Program-made: the position numbers and the translations under genes
Shown: piece by piece, positions 18,794-26,553 of the stretch
Layout: each line of letters begins with the position of its first letter
Numbering within the stretch: position 1 is the first letter of the stretch
The notes under the pieces: model-generated
Database searches by the model: none
What the model saw: only the letters and a program-made list of their open reading frames with translations
What the model was told of the DNA's origin: nothing
Assembly (NCBI RefSeq): GCF_003123725.1
Contig: NZ_QETA01000002.1
Location: 124,001 to 188,000, forward strand
Origin: Corticimicrobacter populi
Lineage (GTDB): Bacteria > Pseudomonadota > Gammaproteobacteria > Burkholderiales > Burkholderiaceae_B
Length of the DNA stretch: 64,000 bases
Direction: 5' to 3'

Positions 18794-19744
18794 CTATTCG
18801 AAGTGCTGCTGCATCGCCAGGGTCTGGCGCGCCATGAATTCGCGCAGGGTGTCGATGCCGCGCAACTTGAGGATGGTGTTGCGCACGGCTGCCTCGACCA
18901 GTACGGCAAGGTTGCGGCCTGCCGCGACCTGCAACTGCACCTTGAGGACGGGCAGGCCCAGGATTTCCTGGGTCTGGTCCTGCAGCGGTAACCGCTCGAA
19001 TTGTTCGGGCGACAGCGCACGCATCAGGTGGACGATCAGCTTGAGCCGCATCTTGCGGCGCACCGACGCCTCGCCGAATATGGTGCGGATATCGAGCAGC
19101 CCCAGGCCGCGTACCTCGATCAGATTCTGCAACAGGGCGGGACAGCGACCTTCGATCATGTTGGGGGCGATGCGCAGGAACTCGACGGCATCGTCCGCGA
19201 CCAGGCCATGGCCGCGTGAAATCAGCTCGAGTGCCAGTTCGCTTTTGCCCAGGCCGGATTCACCGGTGATCAGTACGCCCACGCCGAGCACGTCCATGAA
19301 CACGCCGTGCACCGTGGTGGCGGGCGCAAATTTCTTGCTCAGGTAGATGCGCAGCAGTTCGATGACATGGGAGGCCGGCAGCGTGGTCGCCAGCAGCGGC
19401 AGGTTGTTCTGGTTGCAATGGGTGATCAGGTCGGCAGGTGGTTCTTGCCCGTCGGCGATCAGCAGTGCCGGCACGGCGGCTGTCATCAGGCCGGCCAGCC
19501 GGAACAGTCGGCGTCGGTTGCTCAGCCGGGCGAAATACACCATTTCTTCAGGGCCGAATACCTGGATGCGGTCAGGGTGCGTCAGGTTGAGATGTCCGAC
19601 CAGATCAGCCGCAGATGAGCCTTCGTGATTGCGGATGATGCGATGCGCACCTTCCTGTCCTGCCACCCAGCGGAATGCGACTTCGTCGGCGTTTTCTTCG
19701 ATCAGTTCACGGACGGATATCTGCATGGGCGGCGAGTGGGGCAT
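18794..19744 (-). CDS. hprK: HPr kinase/phosphorylase
   Basis: A 316-residue bifunctional enzyme that phosphorylates and dephosphorylates HPr on Ser46. The C-terminal catalytic half has the P-loop [15 protein letters not shown] near residue 157, the DDAVE segment, and the C-terminal signature beginning [11 protein letters not shown]. In proteobacteria with an incomplete PTS, HprK regulates HPr rather than sugar uptake. The start may be 19744 or 19726 (MQISVREL). It lies six bases after ptsN. No ptsH or ptsI is in the window. Confidence 0.94.
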   Translation of the reverse strand: MPHSPPMQISVRELIEENADEVAFRWVAGQEGAHRIIRNHEGSSAADLVGHLNLTHPDRIQVFGPEEMVYFARLSNRRRLFRLAGLMTAAVPALLIADGQEPPADLITHCNQNNLPLLATTLPASHVIELLRIYLSKKFAPATTVHGVFMDVLGVGVLITGESGLGKSELALELISRGHGLVADDAVEFLRIAPNMIEGRCPALLQNLIEVRGLGLLDIRTIFGEASVRRKMRLKLIVHLMRALSPEQFERLPLQDQTQEILGLPVLKVQLQVAAGRNLAVLVEAAVRNTILKLRGIDTLREFMARQTLAMQQHFE

Positions 19745-19750
19745 GGAAGG

Positions 19751-20206
19751 TCAGGATGTGCCGCTGGTCAGCAGCTTGTGGACCACGGCAGGATCGTTTT
19801 CGTTGCAGAGCTGCTCCCTGAGCTGGCCGTTGGACAGCAACTGGGCCAGTTCGGCCAGGATATCGAGGTGTTGCTGAGTCGCGGTCTCGGGGACCAGCAG
19901 GAACATCAGCAGCCGGACAGGCTGGCCATCGGGGGCATCGAAGGGAACCGGCTGGCTGAGCCGGATGAAGGCCGCCAGGGTCTTGTCCAGACCCTTGACA
20001 CGGCCGTGTGGGACGGCGACACCCTGCCCAAGTGCAGTCGATCCCAGTCGTTCACGTGAGAACAGGCTGTCAAAGACCGTGAGGCGGCTGATGCCGTGGT
20101 TGTTTTCGAATAGCAGTCCAGCCTGTTCGAAAGCCCGCTTCTTGCTGGTGACGGGCAGGTCGAGCAGGATGTTGCCAACGGGCAGGATGCGCGACAGGTG
20201 GTTCAT
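19751..20206 (-). CDS. ptsN: Nitrogen-PTS EIIA component
   Basis: A 151-residue PTS EIIA (type 2, fructose/mannitol-like) protein of the regulatory nitrogen-related PTS. The phospho-acceptor His lies in the GVAVPHGRV segment, about residue 68. Its phosphorylation state usually signals nitrogen or potassium status. The start at 20206 is chosen because it begins the folded domain (MNHLSRILP). The gene is separated from hpf by a hairpin with a T-run, so part of hpf transcription may stop before it. Confidence 0.92.
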   Translation of the reverse strand: MNHLSRILPVGNILLDLPVTSKKRAFEQAGLLFENNHGISRLTVFDSLFSRERLGSTALGQGVAVPHGRVKGLDKTLAAFIRLSQPVPFDAPDGQPVRLLMFLLVPETATQQHLDILAELAQLLSNGQLREQLCNENDPAVVHKLLTSGTS

Positions 20207-20230
20207 GGCCGGCATTATATGACGCACTGC

Positions 20231-20272
20231 AAAAAAATACATAGACATCAACCCGCACATGCGGGTCGATGT
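20231..20272 (-). terminator. Terminator or attenuator between hpf and ptsN
   Basis: On the minus strand a 12-bp stem (20245-20256 with 20261-20272, one G-T wobble) with a 4-base loop is followed by TCTATGTATTTTTTT. It could end most hpf transcripts while letting some read into ptsN. Confidence 0.6.
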
Positions 20273-20298
20273 TGTAAATGGTCAATGCGTCGTCATGG

Positions 20299-20625
20299 TC
20301 AGACCGCGCTGGCTTCTTGCCGTTTGAGCGGCTCGTGGGCATGGTCCTGCAGCTTGGTCTTGTGCTTGACGACCTGACGATCCAGCTTGTCTATGACCAG
20401 ATCGATGGCTGCGTACAGGTTTTCCTCGATGGACTCGCAGTGGATGTCCTTGCCGGGCAGGCGCATGGTGATTTCGGCCTTGTGGCGCGGGTGTTCCACG
20501 GACAGGATGACCTGGGTGTCGATGACGTTGTCGAAACGGCGCAGCACACGGGACAGTTTGGTGGTGACGTATTCGCGGATCGCAGGCGTCACTTCGAGGT
20601 GGTGTCCATTGATGGTCAGGTTCAT
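20299..20625 (-). CDS. hpf: Ribosome hibernation promoting factor (short HPF)
   Basis: A 108-residue HPF/YfiA-family protein that binds the 30S decoding centre in stationary phase and promotes 100S dimers. The start at 20625 follows a clear AAGGAGA site and opens with MNLTINGHHLEVT, as in other short HPFs. The KLxRxxxxFD helix and the HKAEI strand are present, and it lacks the long C-terminal dimerisation domain. Normally rpoN lies directly upstream; here lptB does. Confidence 0.94.
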   Translation of the reverse strand: MNLTINGHHLEVTPAIREYVTTKLSRVLRRFDNVIDTQVILSVEHPRHKAEITMRLPGKDIHCESIEENLYAAIDLVIDKLDRQVVKHKTKLQDHAHEPLKRQEASAV

Positions 20626-20716
20626 ACGGCAGTCTCCTTGCAGCTGACAGGAATGATGGGCGCAAAGCGCCCCGTGTCTGGCATTCACGCTATGCGTGAC
20701 TGATTGACACAGTTCC

Positions 20717-20744
20717 AGTGTAAAGCGTTTTGTCAGGAAGGCAA
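20717..20744 (-). promoter_or_regulatory. Sigma-70-type promoter of hpf
   Basis: On the minus strand TTGCCT (20744-20739) and TACACT (20722-20717) are spaced 16 bases apart, about 90 bases before the hpf start. The leader also contains two short hairpins (20685-20699 and 20658-20672). Confidence 0.5.
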
Positions 20745-20751
20745 GTGCCGG

Positions 20752-21534
20752 CTACATCCGGAAGTGTTCGCCCAGGTAGACGCGGCGCACACCCGGGTCA
20801 TCGACGATTTCGTCGGGGGTGCCACTGGTCAGCACCGAGCCTTCGCTGATGATGTAGGCGCGGTCGCAGATACCCAGGGTTTCGCGGACATTGTGGTCGG
20901 TGATGAGCACACCGATATGTCGGCTTTTGAGGAATCGGACGATGCGCTGGATCTCGATCACGGCGATCGGGTCGACTCCAGCGAAGGGCTCGTCGAGCAG
21001 GATGAAGCGTGGCCGGGTCGCCAGTGCGCGGGCGATTTCCACGCGGCGGCGTTCGCCACCCGACAGGGAAATGGCCATGTTGCGGCGGATATGGCCGATC
21101 TGCAGCTCGTCTAGCAGGGATTCGAGTTGCGCGTTGATGTCCTGCCGTTCGCTGGCCGGCCGGATGTCGTTCTGGATTTCGAGTACGGCCCGGATGTTCT
21201 GCTCGACCGTCAGGCGTCGGAATACCGAGGCATCCTGCGGCAGATAGGATAGGCCCATGCGGGCGCGCTGGTGCATGGGCATCGCGGTGACGGCGTCGTC
21301 GTCGATGGTGATGCGCCCGGCATCAGCCGGCACCAGCCCCACGATCATGTAGAAGCTGGTGGTCTTGCCGGCACCATTCGGGCCGAGCAGGCCGACGACT
21401 TCACCACTGCTGAATTCCAGCGAAACATCCTGGACAACGGTGCGGCCATGGTAGGTCTTGCGCAGCCCGGTGGCCGAGAGACGGCCGGTGGGCAGGTTGT
21501 CCTGGACTGCGGAGGCGGAAACGGGCGTAGGCAT
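20752..21534 (-). CDS. lptB: LPS export ABC transporter ATPase
   Basis: A 260-residue ATPase that drives extraction of lipopolysaccharide from the inner membrane with LptFG. It shows Walker A ([10 protein letters not shown]), the Q-loop segment [14 protein letters not shown], the signature [15 protein letters not shown], Walker B ([13 protein letters not shown]) and the H-loop ITDHNV. The ATG at 21534 begins a short extension before the domain; longer upstream readings are Pro/Arg-rich and unlikely. It ends the kdsDC-lptCAB cluster. Confidence 0.95.
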   Translation of the reverse strand: MPTPVSASAVQDNLPTGRLSATGLRKTYHGRTVVQDVSLEFSSGEVVGLLGPNGAGKTTSFYMIVGLVPADAGRITIDDDAVTAMPMHQRARMGLSYLPQDASVFRRLTVEQNIRAVLEIQNDIRPASERQDINAQLESLLDELQIGHIRRNMAISLSGGERRRVEIARALATRPRFILLDEPFAGVDPIAVIEIQRIVRFLKSRHIGVLITDHNVRETLGICDRAYIISEGSVLTSGTPDEIVDDPGVRRVYLGEHFRM

Positions 21535-21562
21535 GGCAGTATATGGCAGTCGGTATCCGGGA

Positions 21563-22165
21563 TCAGGGGCGGGCGGCGGCGTTCTTGTCCTGGCAGGCCT
21601 TGATGGCTGCATCGACACGCGAGCGTGGTTGGGCAATCGAGCGGACGCGCTGGCCCGGGCCGGCCGATTCGGCACCGCCTTCGGCCTGGTAGAGGCCGGT
21701 GGTCTGGTTATAGCGGATACGCTGGCCGCGGATGGTATCCATGGCCTCGCCACAGATGTAGCGGATCACGACGGCCTGGCCGATCAGGTCGATCTGGTCG
21801 TCCTTTTCGCTGTATTCGGCGCGCAGGCCGCTGGCATCGATCAGGTCGAACTGTTCCGGGCGTTCCTGGCGGATGCGGACGCGCTTGCCCTTGTCTGCGC
21901 TGGCAACGCCGTGGCGCACGCCCTGGTCGTCCTCGCGCACGTCGAGGCGATCTGCCGTGAGGGTCATCGGCCCGCGGGTCAGGATGACGTTGCCGGTGAA
22001 GACGCTGGTGCGGCCGATGTCGTCATAGCGCAGCGAGTCCGACAGGATCTGCGTGCTGGGCTCTTCGGCGGCTTCCTGAGCGGTGGTTGCGGCAGGCACC
22101 AGCATGATGCCCAGCAGCAGGCCGGCACAGAGGCGGGAACAGAAAGACAGGCGTCGTGCAGTCAT
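21563..22165 (-). CDS. lptA: LPS transport periplasmic bridge protein LptA
   Basis: A 200-residue periplasmic protein with a signal peptide cut near AATTAQ. An OstA/LptA beta-jellyroll spans about residues 35-165 ([29 protein letters not shown]). It forms the bridge that carries LPS from LptC to LptD. The C-terminal tail is polar and variable. It lies between lptC and lptB with short gaps, the usual order. Confidence 0.93.
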   Translation of the reverse strand: MTARRLSFCSRLCAGLLLGIMLVPAATTAQEAAEEPSTQILSDSLRYDDIGRTSVFTGNVILTRGPMTLTADRLDVREDDQGVRHGVASADKGKRVRIRQERPEQFDLIDASGLRAEYSEKDDQIDLIGQAVVIRYICGEAMDTIRGQRIRYNQTTGLYQAEGGAESAGPGQRVRSIAQPRSRVDAAIKACQDKNAAARP

Positions 22166-22177
22166 GAGTCGATTGGA

Positions 22178-22792
22178 TCAGGGTTGGGCCGCGCGCGATT
22201 CGGCTTCGCGCTGCGGCAGCGTATTGGGGGCGATGTCGACCTGCGAAGCCGAGTCGACCGTCAGTATCCGGCTGGAATTATCGTACTGCATCCCCTTGCC
22301 CCGCATTTGCGAACGTCCCTGTTCAACCAGCGTGGGCAGGTCGGTGTAGGCTTTGTCGGCGTCGGGCAGGATGATGAGTTCGGGGCTGTACAGGTTCAGT
22401 TCGGCACGCTCGGCATCGGCCAGCCGTCGCAGGTGGGCATCGCCACGCAGGGTGATGCGTGCGCCGCCCTGGTCCATGACGGCGGTGCGGGCGGTGCCGA
22501 TTGTAACCGGATTGGTGGCGCGCAGGCCAGTGGCGACGGGGTGATCGACCTCGTAGGAGTCGTCATCCGGAAAATGCTGCATGTGAGTGCCTGCCAGTCG
22601 GTTGACGGGAATGCCGCCGGTATCGGTGCGCAGCAGCACGAAATCGCTGGCCCAGGCGTCCGGCTCGTGCGTGACCCGGCGAGGCGGGTCAAGCGGAACG
22701 GCCTGCTGGGCATATTCGGCCGCCCACCAGGTGCCACCGGCCAGGGCAATCAACAGTGCGAACGAGGTGAGTGCGGGAAGTCGGTCTTTCAT
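22178..22792 (-). CDS. lptC: LPS export protein LptC
   Basis: A 204-residue bitopic inner-membrane protein with one N-terminal membrane helix (about residues 8-25) and a periplasmic LptC jellyroll domain that receives LPS from LptBFG and passes it to LptA. Sequence conservation in this family is low. The call rests on length, topology, strand-rich C-terminus and position between kdsC and lptA. Confidence 0.88.
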   Translation of the reverse strand: MKDRLPALTSFALLIALAGGTWWAAEYAQQAVPLDPPRRVTHEPDAWASDFVLLRTDTGGIPVNRLAGTHMQHFPDDDSYEVDHPVATGLRATNPVTIGTARTAVMDQGGARITLRGDAHLRRLADAERAELNLYSPELIILPDADKAYTDLPTLVEQGRSQMRGKGMQYDNSSRILTVDSASQVDIAPNTLPQREAESRAAQP

Positions 22793-22796
22793 GATG

Positions 22797-23417
22797 TCAT
22801 TGTGGTACGCCGGGCAGCACCGTGGAGGCCCCTCCGGTCTGCAGGAATGCGCCCAGGCGGCCCTGCGCGGCCAGGATCAGGTCGCAGCATTCGCGGGCTG
22901 CGCCATTGCCGCCGGCGGCCTGGCTGATCCAGTGTACCGATTGGGTGATGTAGAACGGGGCGCTGGACACACTGGCCGTGAAGCCGGCTTTCTGGAACGC
23001 TGGCAGGTCGATCAGATCATCGCCCATGAAACCGGTCTGTTCCAGCGAAAGCCCGTGCTTTTGTGCGAGATCGGCCAGGACTCGGCCCTTGTCGCGCACG
23101 CCCTGATGGATGTCAGCAATGCCGAGTTCGGCCGCGCGACGGGCGGCGATGGAACCTTCGCGGCCGGTGATCAGCGCCACGGTGATGCCGCACTCTCGCA
23201 GCATGCGCATGCCGTGCCCATCAAGGGCGTGGAAGGACTTGGTGATTTCGCCATGCTCGCCATACCAGAGGCGGCCGTCGGTCAGTACGCCGTCGATGTC
23301 GAAGGCCATCAGGCGAACGGCAGCGGCGCGCTCGCGCACGTTTTCGGGAATGCGCGCCAGGATCTGTGCCTCGACGGGGTGGGCGGGGCGGAGGGAGGAA
23401 AGGGGAGAGTGGCTCAT
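22797..23417 (-). CDS. kdsC: 3-deoxy-D-manno-octulosonate 8-phosphate phosphatase
   Basis: A 206-residue C0-type HAD phosphatase that removes phosphate from KDO 8-phosphate during LPS core synthesis. The HAD motifs are FDIDGVLTDG, the Thr/Ser segment ALITGREG, and GDDLIDLPAF. The start at 23417 lies one base after the kdsD stop (TGACATG), giving tight coupling. Length is near the family norm of 170-190 with an N-terminal extension. Confidence 0.94.
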   Translation of the reverse strand: MSHSPLSSLRPAHPVEAQILARIPENVRERAAAVRLMAFDIDGVLTDGRLWYGEHGEITKSFHALDGHGMRMLRECGITVALITGREGSIAARRAAELGIADIHQGVRDKGRVLADLAQKHGLSLEQTGFMGDDLIDLPAFQKAGFTASVSSAPFYITQSVHWISQAAGGNGAARECCDLILAAQGRLGAFLQTGGASTVLPGVPQ

Positions 23418-23418
23418 G

Positions 23419-24405
23419 TCAGACAACCTTGGCTGCCAGCAGATCGTGCATGTGCAATGCACCGATCAACTGTCCTTCGGGGCCTGTGACCAGGAGTTGG
23501 CTCAGGCGGTGACGATCCATCAACGTGGCGGCATCGACCGCCAGCGCGTCTGGTGAAATGGTGCGGGGGGCGCGCGTCATGCCGGCTTCGACATCGAGGC
23601 TGCGGATATCGCCCGAGCGCTCGATCAGGCGGCGCAGGTCCCCATCGGTAAAAATGCCGACCGGCCTGCGGGCTGCATCGAGAATCACGGTCATGCCCAT
23701 ACCCTTGCGCGAGATCTCTTCGAGCGCGCCTGCAATCGGCGTGTGCTCGGGTACGGCGGGCAGCGCTTCTCCCTGCCGCATGACGTCTCGGACCAGTGTC
23801 AGCAGGCGTCGGCCCAGTGCGCCGCCGGGATGGGAGCGGGCAAAATCCTCGGCACCGAAGCCCCGTGCTTCCAGACAGGCGACGGCCAGTGCGTCGCCGA
23901 TGGCCAGCGCCACGGTGGTGCTGGCGGTCGGAGCCAGGTTCAGCGGGCAGGCTTCATGCTCGACGTGGCCGTCGAGATGAATGTCGGCGGCACGCGCCAG
24001 ATCGGAGTCAGGGTTGCCGGTCAGACTGATCAGGGGAATACCCAGACGCCGCAGTACGGGCAGGATGGTCAGCAGCTCCTGTGCCGTGCCGGAGTAGGAC
24101 AGTGCAAGTACCACGTCCTGTGGCGTGACCATGCCCAGGTCACCATGCACGGCTTCCGCTGCGTGCACGAAAAAGGCGGGCGTGCCGGTGGAGGCCAGGG
24201 TGGCTGCGATCTTGCGGGCAATATGACCTGATTTGCCGATGCCGCTGACGACGACCCGGCCCTTGCACTGCAGCAGTAGCCGGGTGGCCTGCACGAAGGC
24301 GTCGCCCAGGCGCTGCTCAATGTCGTGCAAGGCGTGGGCTTCGATCTGCAATGTGCGTCGCGCCGAGGCCAGGATGGCGTCGGCGGAAAAAGTGCTTTCG
24401 GTCAT
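23419..24405 (-). CDS. kdsD: D-arabinose 5-phosphate isomerase
   Basis: A 328-residue enzyme converting ribulose 5-phosphate to arabinose 5-phosphate, the KDO precursor. An N-terminal SIS domain (about 35-170; GIGKSGHIARK and the HAAEAVHGDLGM active-site segment) is followed by a pair of CBS domains (about 205-328). The length is identical to the E. coli enzyme. It heads the leftward kdsD-kdsC-lptCAB operon. Confidence 0.95.
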   Translation of the reverse strand: MTESTFSADAILASARRTLQIEAHALHDIEQRLGDAFVQATRLLLQCKGRVVVSGIGKSGHIARKIAATLASTGTPAFFVHAAEAVHGDLGMVTPQDVVLALSYSGTAQELLTILPVLRRLGIPLISLTGNPDSDLARAADIHLDGHVEHEACPLNLAPTASTTVALAIGDALAVACLEARGFGAEDFARSHPGGALGRRLLTLVRDVMRQGEALPAVPEHTPIAGALEEISRKGMGMTVILDAARRPVGIFTDGDLRRLIERSGDIRSLDVEAGMTRAPRTISPDALAVDAATLMDRHRLSQLLVTGPEGQLIGALHMHDLLAAKVV

Positions 24406-24410
24406 GGGGG

Positions 24411-24428
24411 GATTTTAATTATAAAATC
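24411..24428. promoter_or_regulatory. AT-rich near-palindrome between kdsD and the siderophore-binding protein gene
   Basis: GATTTTAATTATAAAATC is an almost symmetric 18-base AT block in the 56-base divergent gap. It can supply -10-like hexamers in both directions. It is only distantly like a Fur box, so regulation by iron is a guess. Confidence 0.35.
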
Positions 24429-24461
24429 GGCCGTTTGCGGCATGGCGAATGAGAGAGGCCT

Positions 24462-25598
24462 ATGTTTTCATTGATCAGACGTGTGGTGGCCATGGTGTGC
24501 CTGCTGCTTGCGGGTATGGCGGCAGCGCAGGCCGAGCCGATCACGGTGCGTGATGTGCTGGGGCGTGAAGTGACGCTGCCCAAGCCTGCCGAGCGGGTGG
24601 TCCTGACTCAGGCACGCTATCTGCCTGTTCTGTCGCTGATTCATCCCGATCCGGCCAGTGTCCTGGCGGGTTGGTCCAACGAATTCAAGACGGCCTTTTC
24701 CAACGAATACCAGGATTATCTGGCACGCTTTCCGGCGCTGGCCGATGTGCCCGAGGTGGCGCGCCACACGCCGGACACATTTTCCATCGAGAAGGCGCTG
24801 GCGCTGCGTCCGGACCTGCTGATCCTGACATCTTCCTTTGCCGGCGTGCCGCCGGGTGGGGACGTGAGCCAGTCGCCGCTGATCAAGGCGTTCGAGGCGG
24901 CGGGCGTACCGGTGCTGGTTGTCGACTTCTTCCTGGACCCGCTCAACAATACCGTACCCAGCATCCGGGCGCTGGGACAGGCGCTGGGACAGTCCGAGCG
25001 GGCCGAGGCATTCATCGAGTTCTACGAGTCGCGGATGCAGCGAGTGCGTGAGCGGGTGGCCCAGGCCCAGGCAGAGGGGAAGGCCCCGCCCAATGTGCTC
25101 ATGCATGCCCATGCCGGCAGCACCGATTGCTGCAACTCGCCGGGCTTTGGCACGTTCAATGACCTGATTACCTTTGCGGGCGGGCACAATATCGGCAGCG
25201 ATACGCTCAAGGGGCCGACCGGTCAGTTGAGCATCGAATACATTGTCAGTCGCAATCCCGAGGTCTATGTGGCGACCGGGACGGGCGTGCGTCGCGGTGG
25301 CGTGCACATGGGCGCAGGCATTACGCCGGAACAGGCACGCGAGAGCCTGGACGAGGTTGTCGGCGCACGCGGCCTGTCTACCTTGCCGGCGGTGCGGGAT
25401 GGCCGGGCCTATGGCATCTGGCATGCATTCAATGACTCGCCCCTGCATATGGTGTTCATCGAGGCGCTGGCCGGCTGGCTCGATCCCGAGCGTTTTGCCG
25501 ATGTGTCGCCGCAGGAAACGCTGGACATTGTCAACGAGCGTTTCCTGGCCGTGCCGATGCGAGGCACCTATCTGATCAAGGCCGGCAGCGATGAGTGA
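24462..25598 (+). CDS. Periplasmic iron-siderophore (BtuF/FepB-type) binding protein
   Basis: A 378-residue class III substrate-binding protein with a signal peptide cut after AAAQA. It has the helical-backbone layout of iron-siderophore, heme and cobalamin binding proteins: a first lobe opening TVRDVLGREVTLPKPAERVV, then a second lobe with GTFNDLITFAGGHNIG and SIEYIVSRNPEVYVATG. No lipobox Cys is visible. It overlaps the esterase gene by 8 bases, which ties it to siderophore use. No FecCD-type permease or ATPase is encoded nearby, so its membrane partner must lie elsewhere. Confidence 0.82.
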   Translation: MFSLIRRVVAMVCLLLAGMAAAQAEPITVRDVLGREVTLPKPAERVVLTQARYLPVLSLIHPDPASVLAGWSNEFKTAFSNEYQDYLARFPALADVPEVARHTPDTFSIEKALALRPDLLILTSSFAGVPPGGDVSQSPLIKAFEAAGVPVLVVDFFLDPLNNTVPSIRALGQALGQSERAEAFIEFYESRMQRVRERVAQAQAEGKAPPNVLMHAHAGSTDCCNSPGFGTFNDLITFAGGHNIGSDTLKGPTGQLSIEYIVSRNPEVYVATGTGVRRGGVHMGAGITPEQARESLDEVVGARGLSTLPAVRDGRAYGIWHAFNDSPLHMVFIEALAGWLDPERFADVSPQETLDIVNERFLAVPMRGTYLIKAGSDE

Positions 25599-26454
25599 AA
25601 CACAGGCACGAACGCCTTTTCGCGACGTGCAGGTGTGGCATGAGCAGGCTCCGGATGGTATCCATGCCTGGGAGGTCAGGGTAGGGGTACCGCATGCGCC
25701 CCCTCCGCCCGAAGGCTATCCGGTGCTGTTCATGCTGGATGGCAATGCGGTGTTCGACATCCTGGCTGGGCAGAATGTCGTGCCCGATGTGCTGGTGGTG
25801 GGACTGGGTTACCAGACGACGCTGACCGACCCGCGCGTGGCGCGCGCCTACGATTACACGCCGGCGCTGTGCTCTGACCGGGCCAATTTCGATCCACGTA
25901 TTCCCGAGCGGCGTGCGGGGGGTGCCGACCTGTTCCTCGACTGGGTGCTGGGTACGGTACGGCCGCGTCTGGCCCGGCACTTCAGCGTACATGCCCACAG
26001 GCAGGGACTTTACGGCCATTCCTACGGCGGGCTGTTCACGCTGCATGCGTTGTTTGATCGACCTGCCGCCTTTGATCGGCATATCGCCGTCAGCCCGTCG
26101 GTATGGTGGAATGAACAGTACATTCTGTCGCGTGCCGCTGCGTTCGCGACCCGCTGCCTGACGCCAGGCGGTGAGGCGACGCTACCGGAAGGCTGGGGCA
26201 GGCAACCGCACCGGCTTTATCTGGCCGCCGGCGGGCAGGAACAATGGCGTCCGAAACCTGCCGAATTTGTAGCCGGACAGATGCAGGCCCGTCCAGAGGG
26301 CATCCCGACGTTGCCGATCATCTGCGATATGGGGCAGATGCTGGCCAGAGTGCCTGGGCTGGCGGTCGATTTTCGTGGCTTCCCTGAGTGCGACCATCGT
26401 GCCATGCTGCATGCCTCGGTCCCTTATGCGCTGGACTGCATGCTGGATTGGTAG
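25591..26454 (+). CDS. Siderophore esterase, IroE/BesA-like alpha/beta hydrolase
   Basis: A 287-residue alpha/beta hydrolase of the putative-esterase family that includes IroE, BesA and Fes-like enzymes, which open trilactone catecholate siderophores to release iron. The nucleophile elbow is GHSYGG (about residue 145), the strand before it YPVLFMLDGNAVFD, and the late catalytic His is in the CDHRAM segment. No signal peptide is seen, so a cytoplasmic location is likely. It overlaps the binding-protein gene and lies upstream of an EntF-like synthetase, which fits a trilactone substrate. Confidence 0.8.
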   Translation: MSETQARTPFRDVQVWHEQAPDGIHAWEVRVGVPHAPPPPEGYPVLFMLDGNAVFDILAGQNVVPDVLVVGLGYQTTLTDPRVARAYDYTPALCSDRANFDPRIPERRAGGADLFLDWVLGTVRPRLARHFSVHAHRQGLYGHSYGGLFTLHALFDRPAAFDRHIAVSPSVWWNEQYILSRAAAFATRCLTPGGEATLPEGWGRQPHRLYLAAGGQEQWRPKPAEFVAGQMQARPEGIPTLPIICDMGQMLARVPGLAVDFRGFPECDHRAMLHASVPYALDCMLDW

Positions 26455-26511
26455 GCTGGTTTTGTCGTGAAGATTCCGTGAAGAGCCTGATGGCACGAAT
26501 TGTTTAAAATA

Positions 26512-26530
26512 GATGAGTTTGCTTCTCATC
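26512..26530. promoter_or_regulatory. 19-bp palindrome before the LIV operon
   Basis: GATGAGTTTGCTTCTCATC has perfect 6-base arms and lies just after a TAAAAT -10-like hexamer (26505-26510), 24 bases before the chosen binding-protein start. Arm sequence and 19-base length recall a Fur box, but the interior differs strongly from the consensus. Confidence 0.35.
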
Positions 26531-26553
26531 AAGAATCTCACGGTAATCCTCTG

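Noticed and set aside
26512-26530. Confident Fur box
   Set aside because: Arms match but about half of the 19 positions differ from the consensus, so it is listed only as a palindrome.
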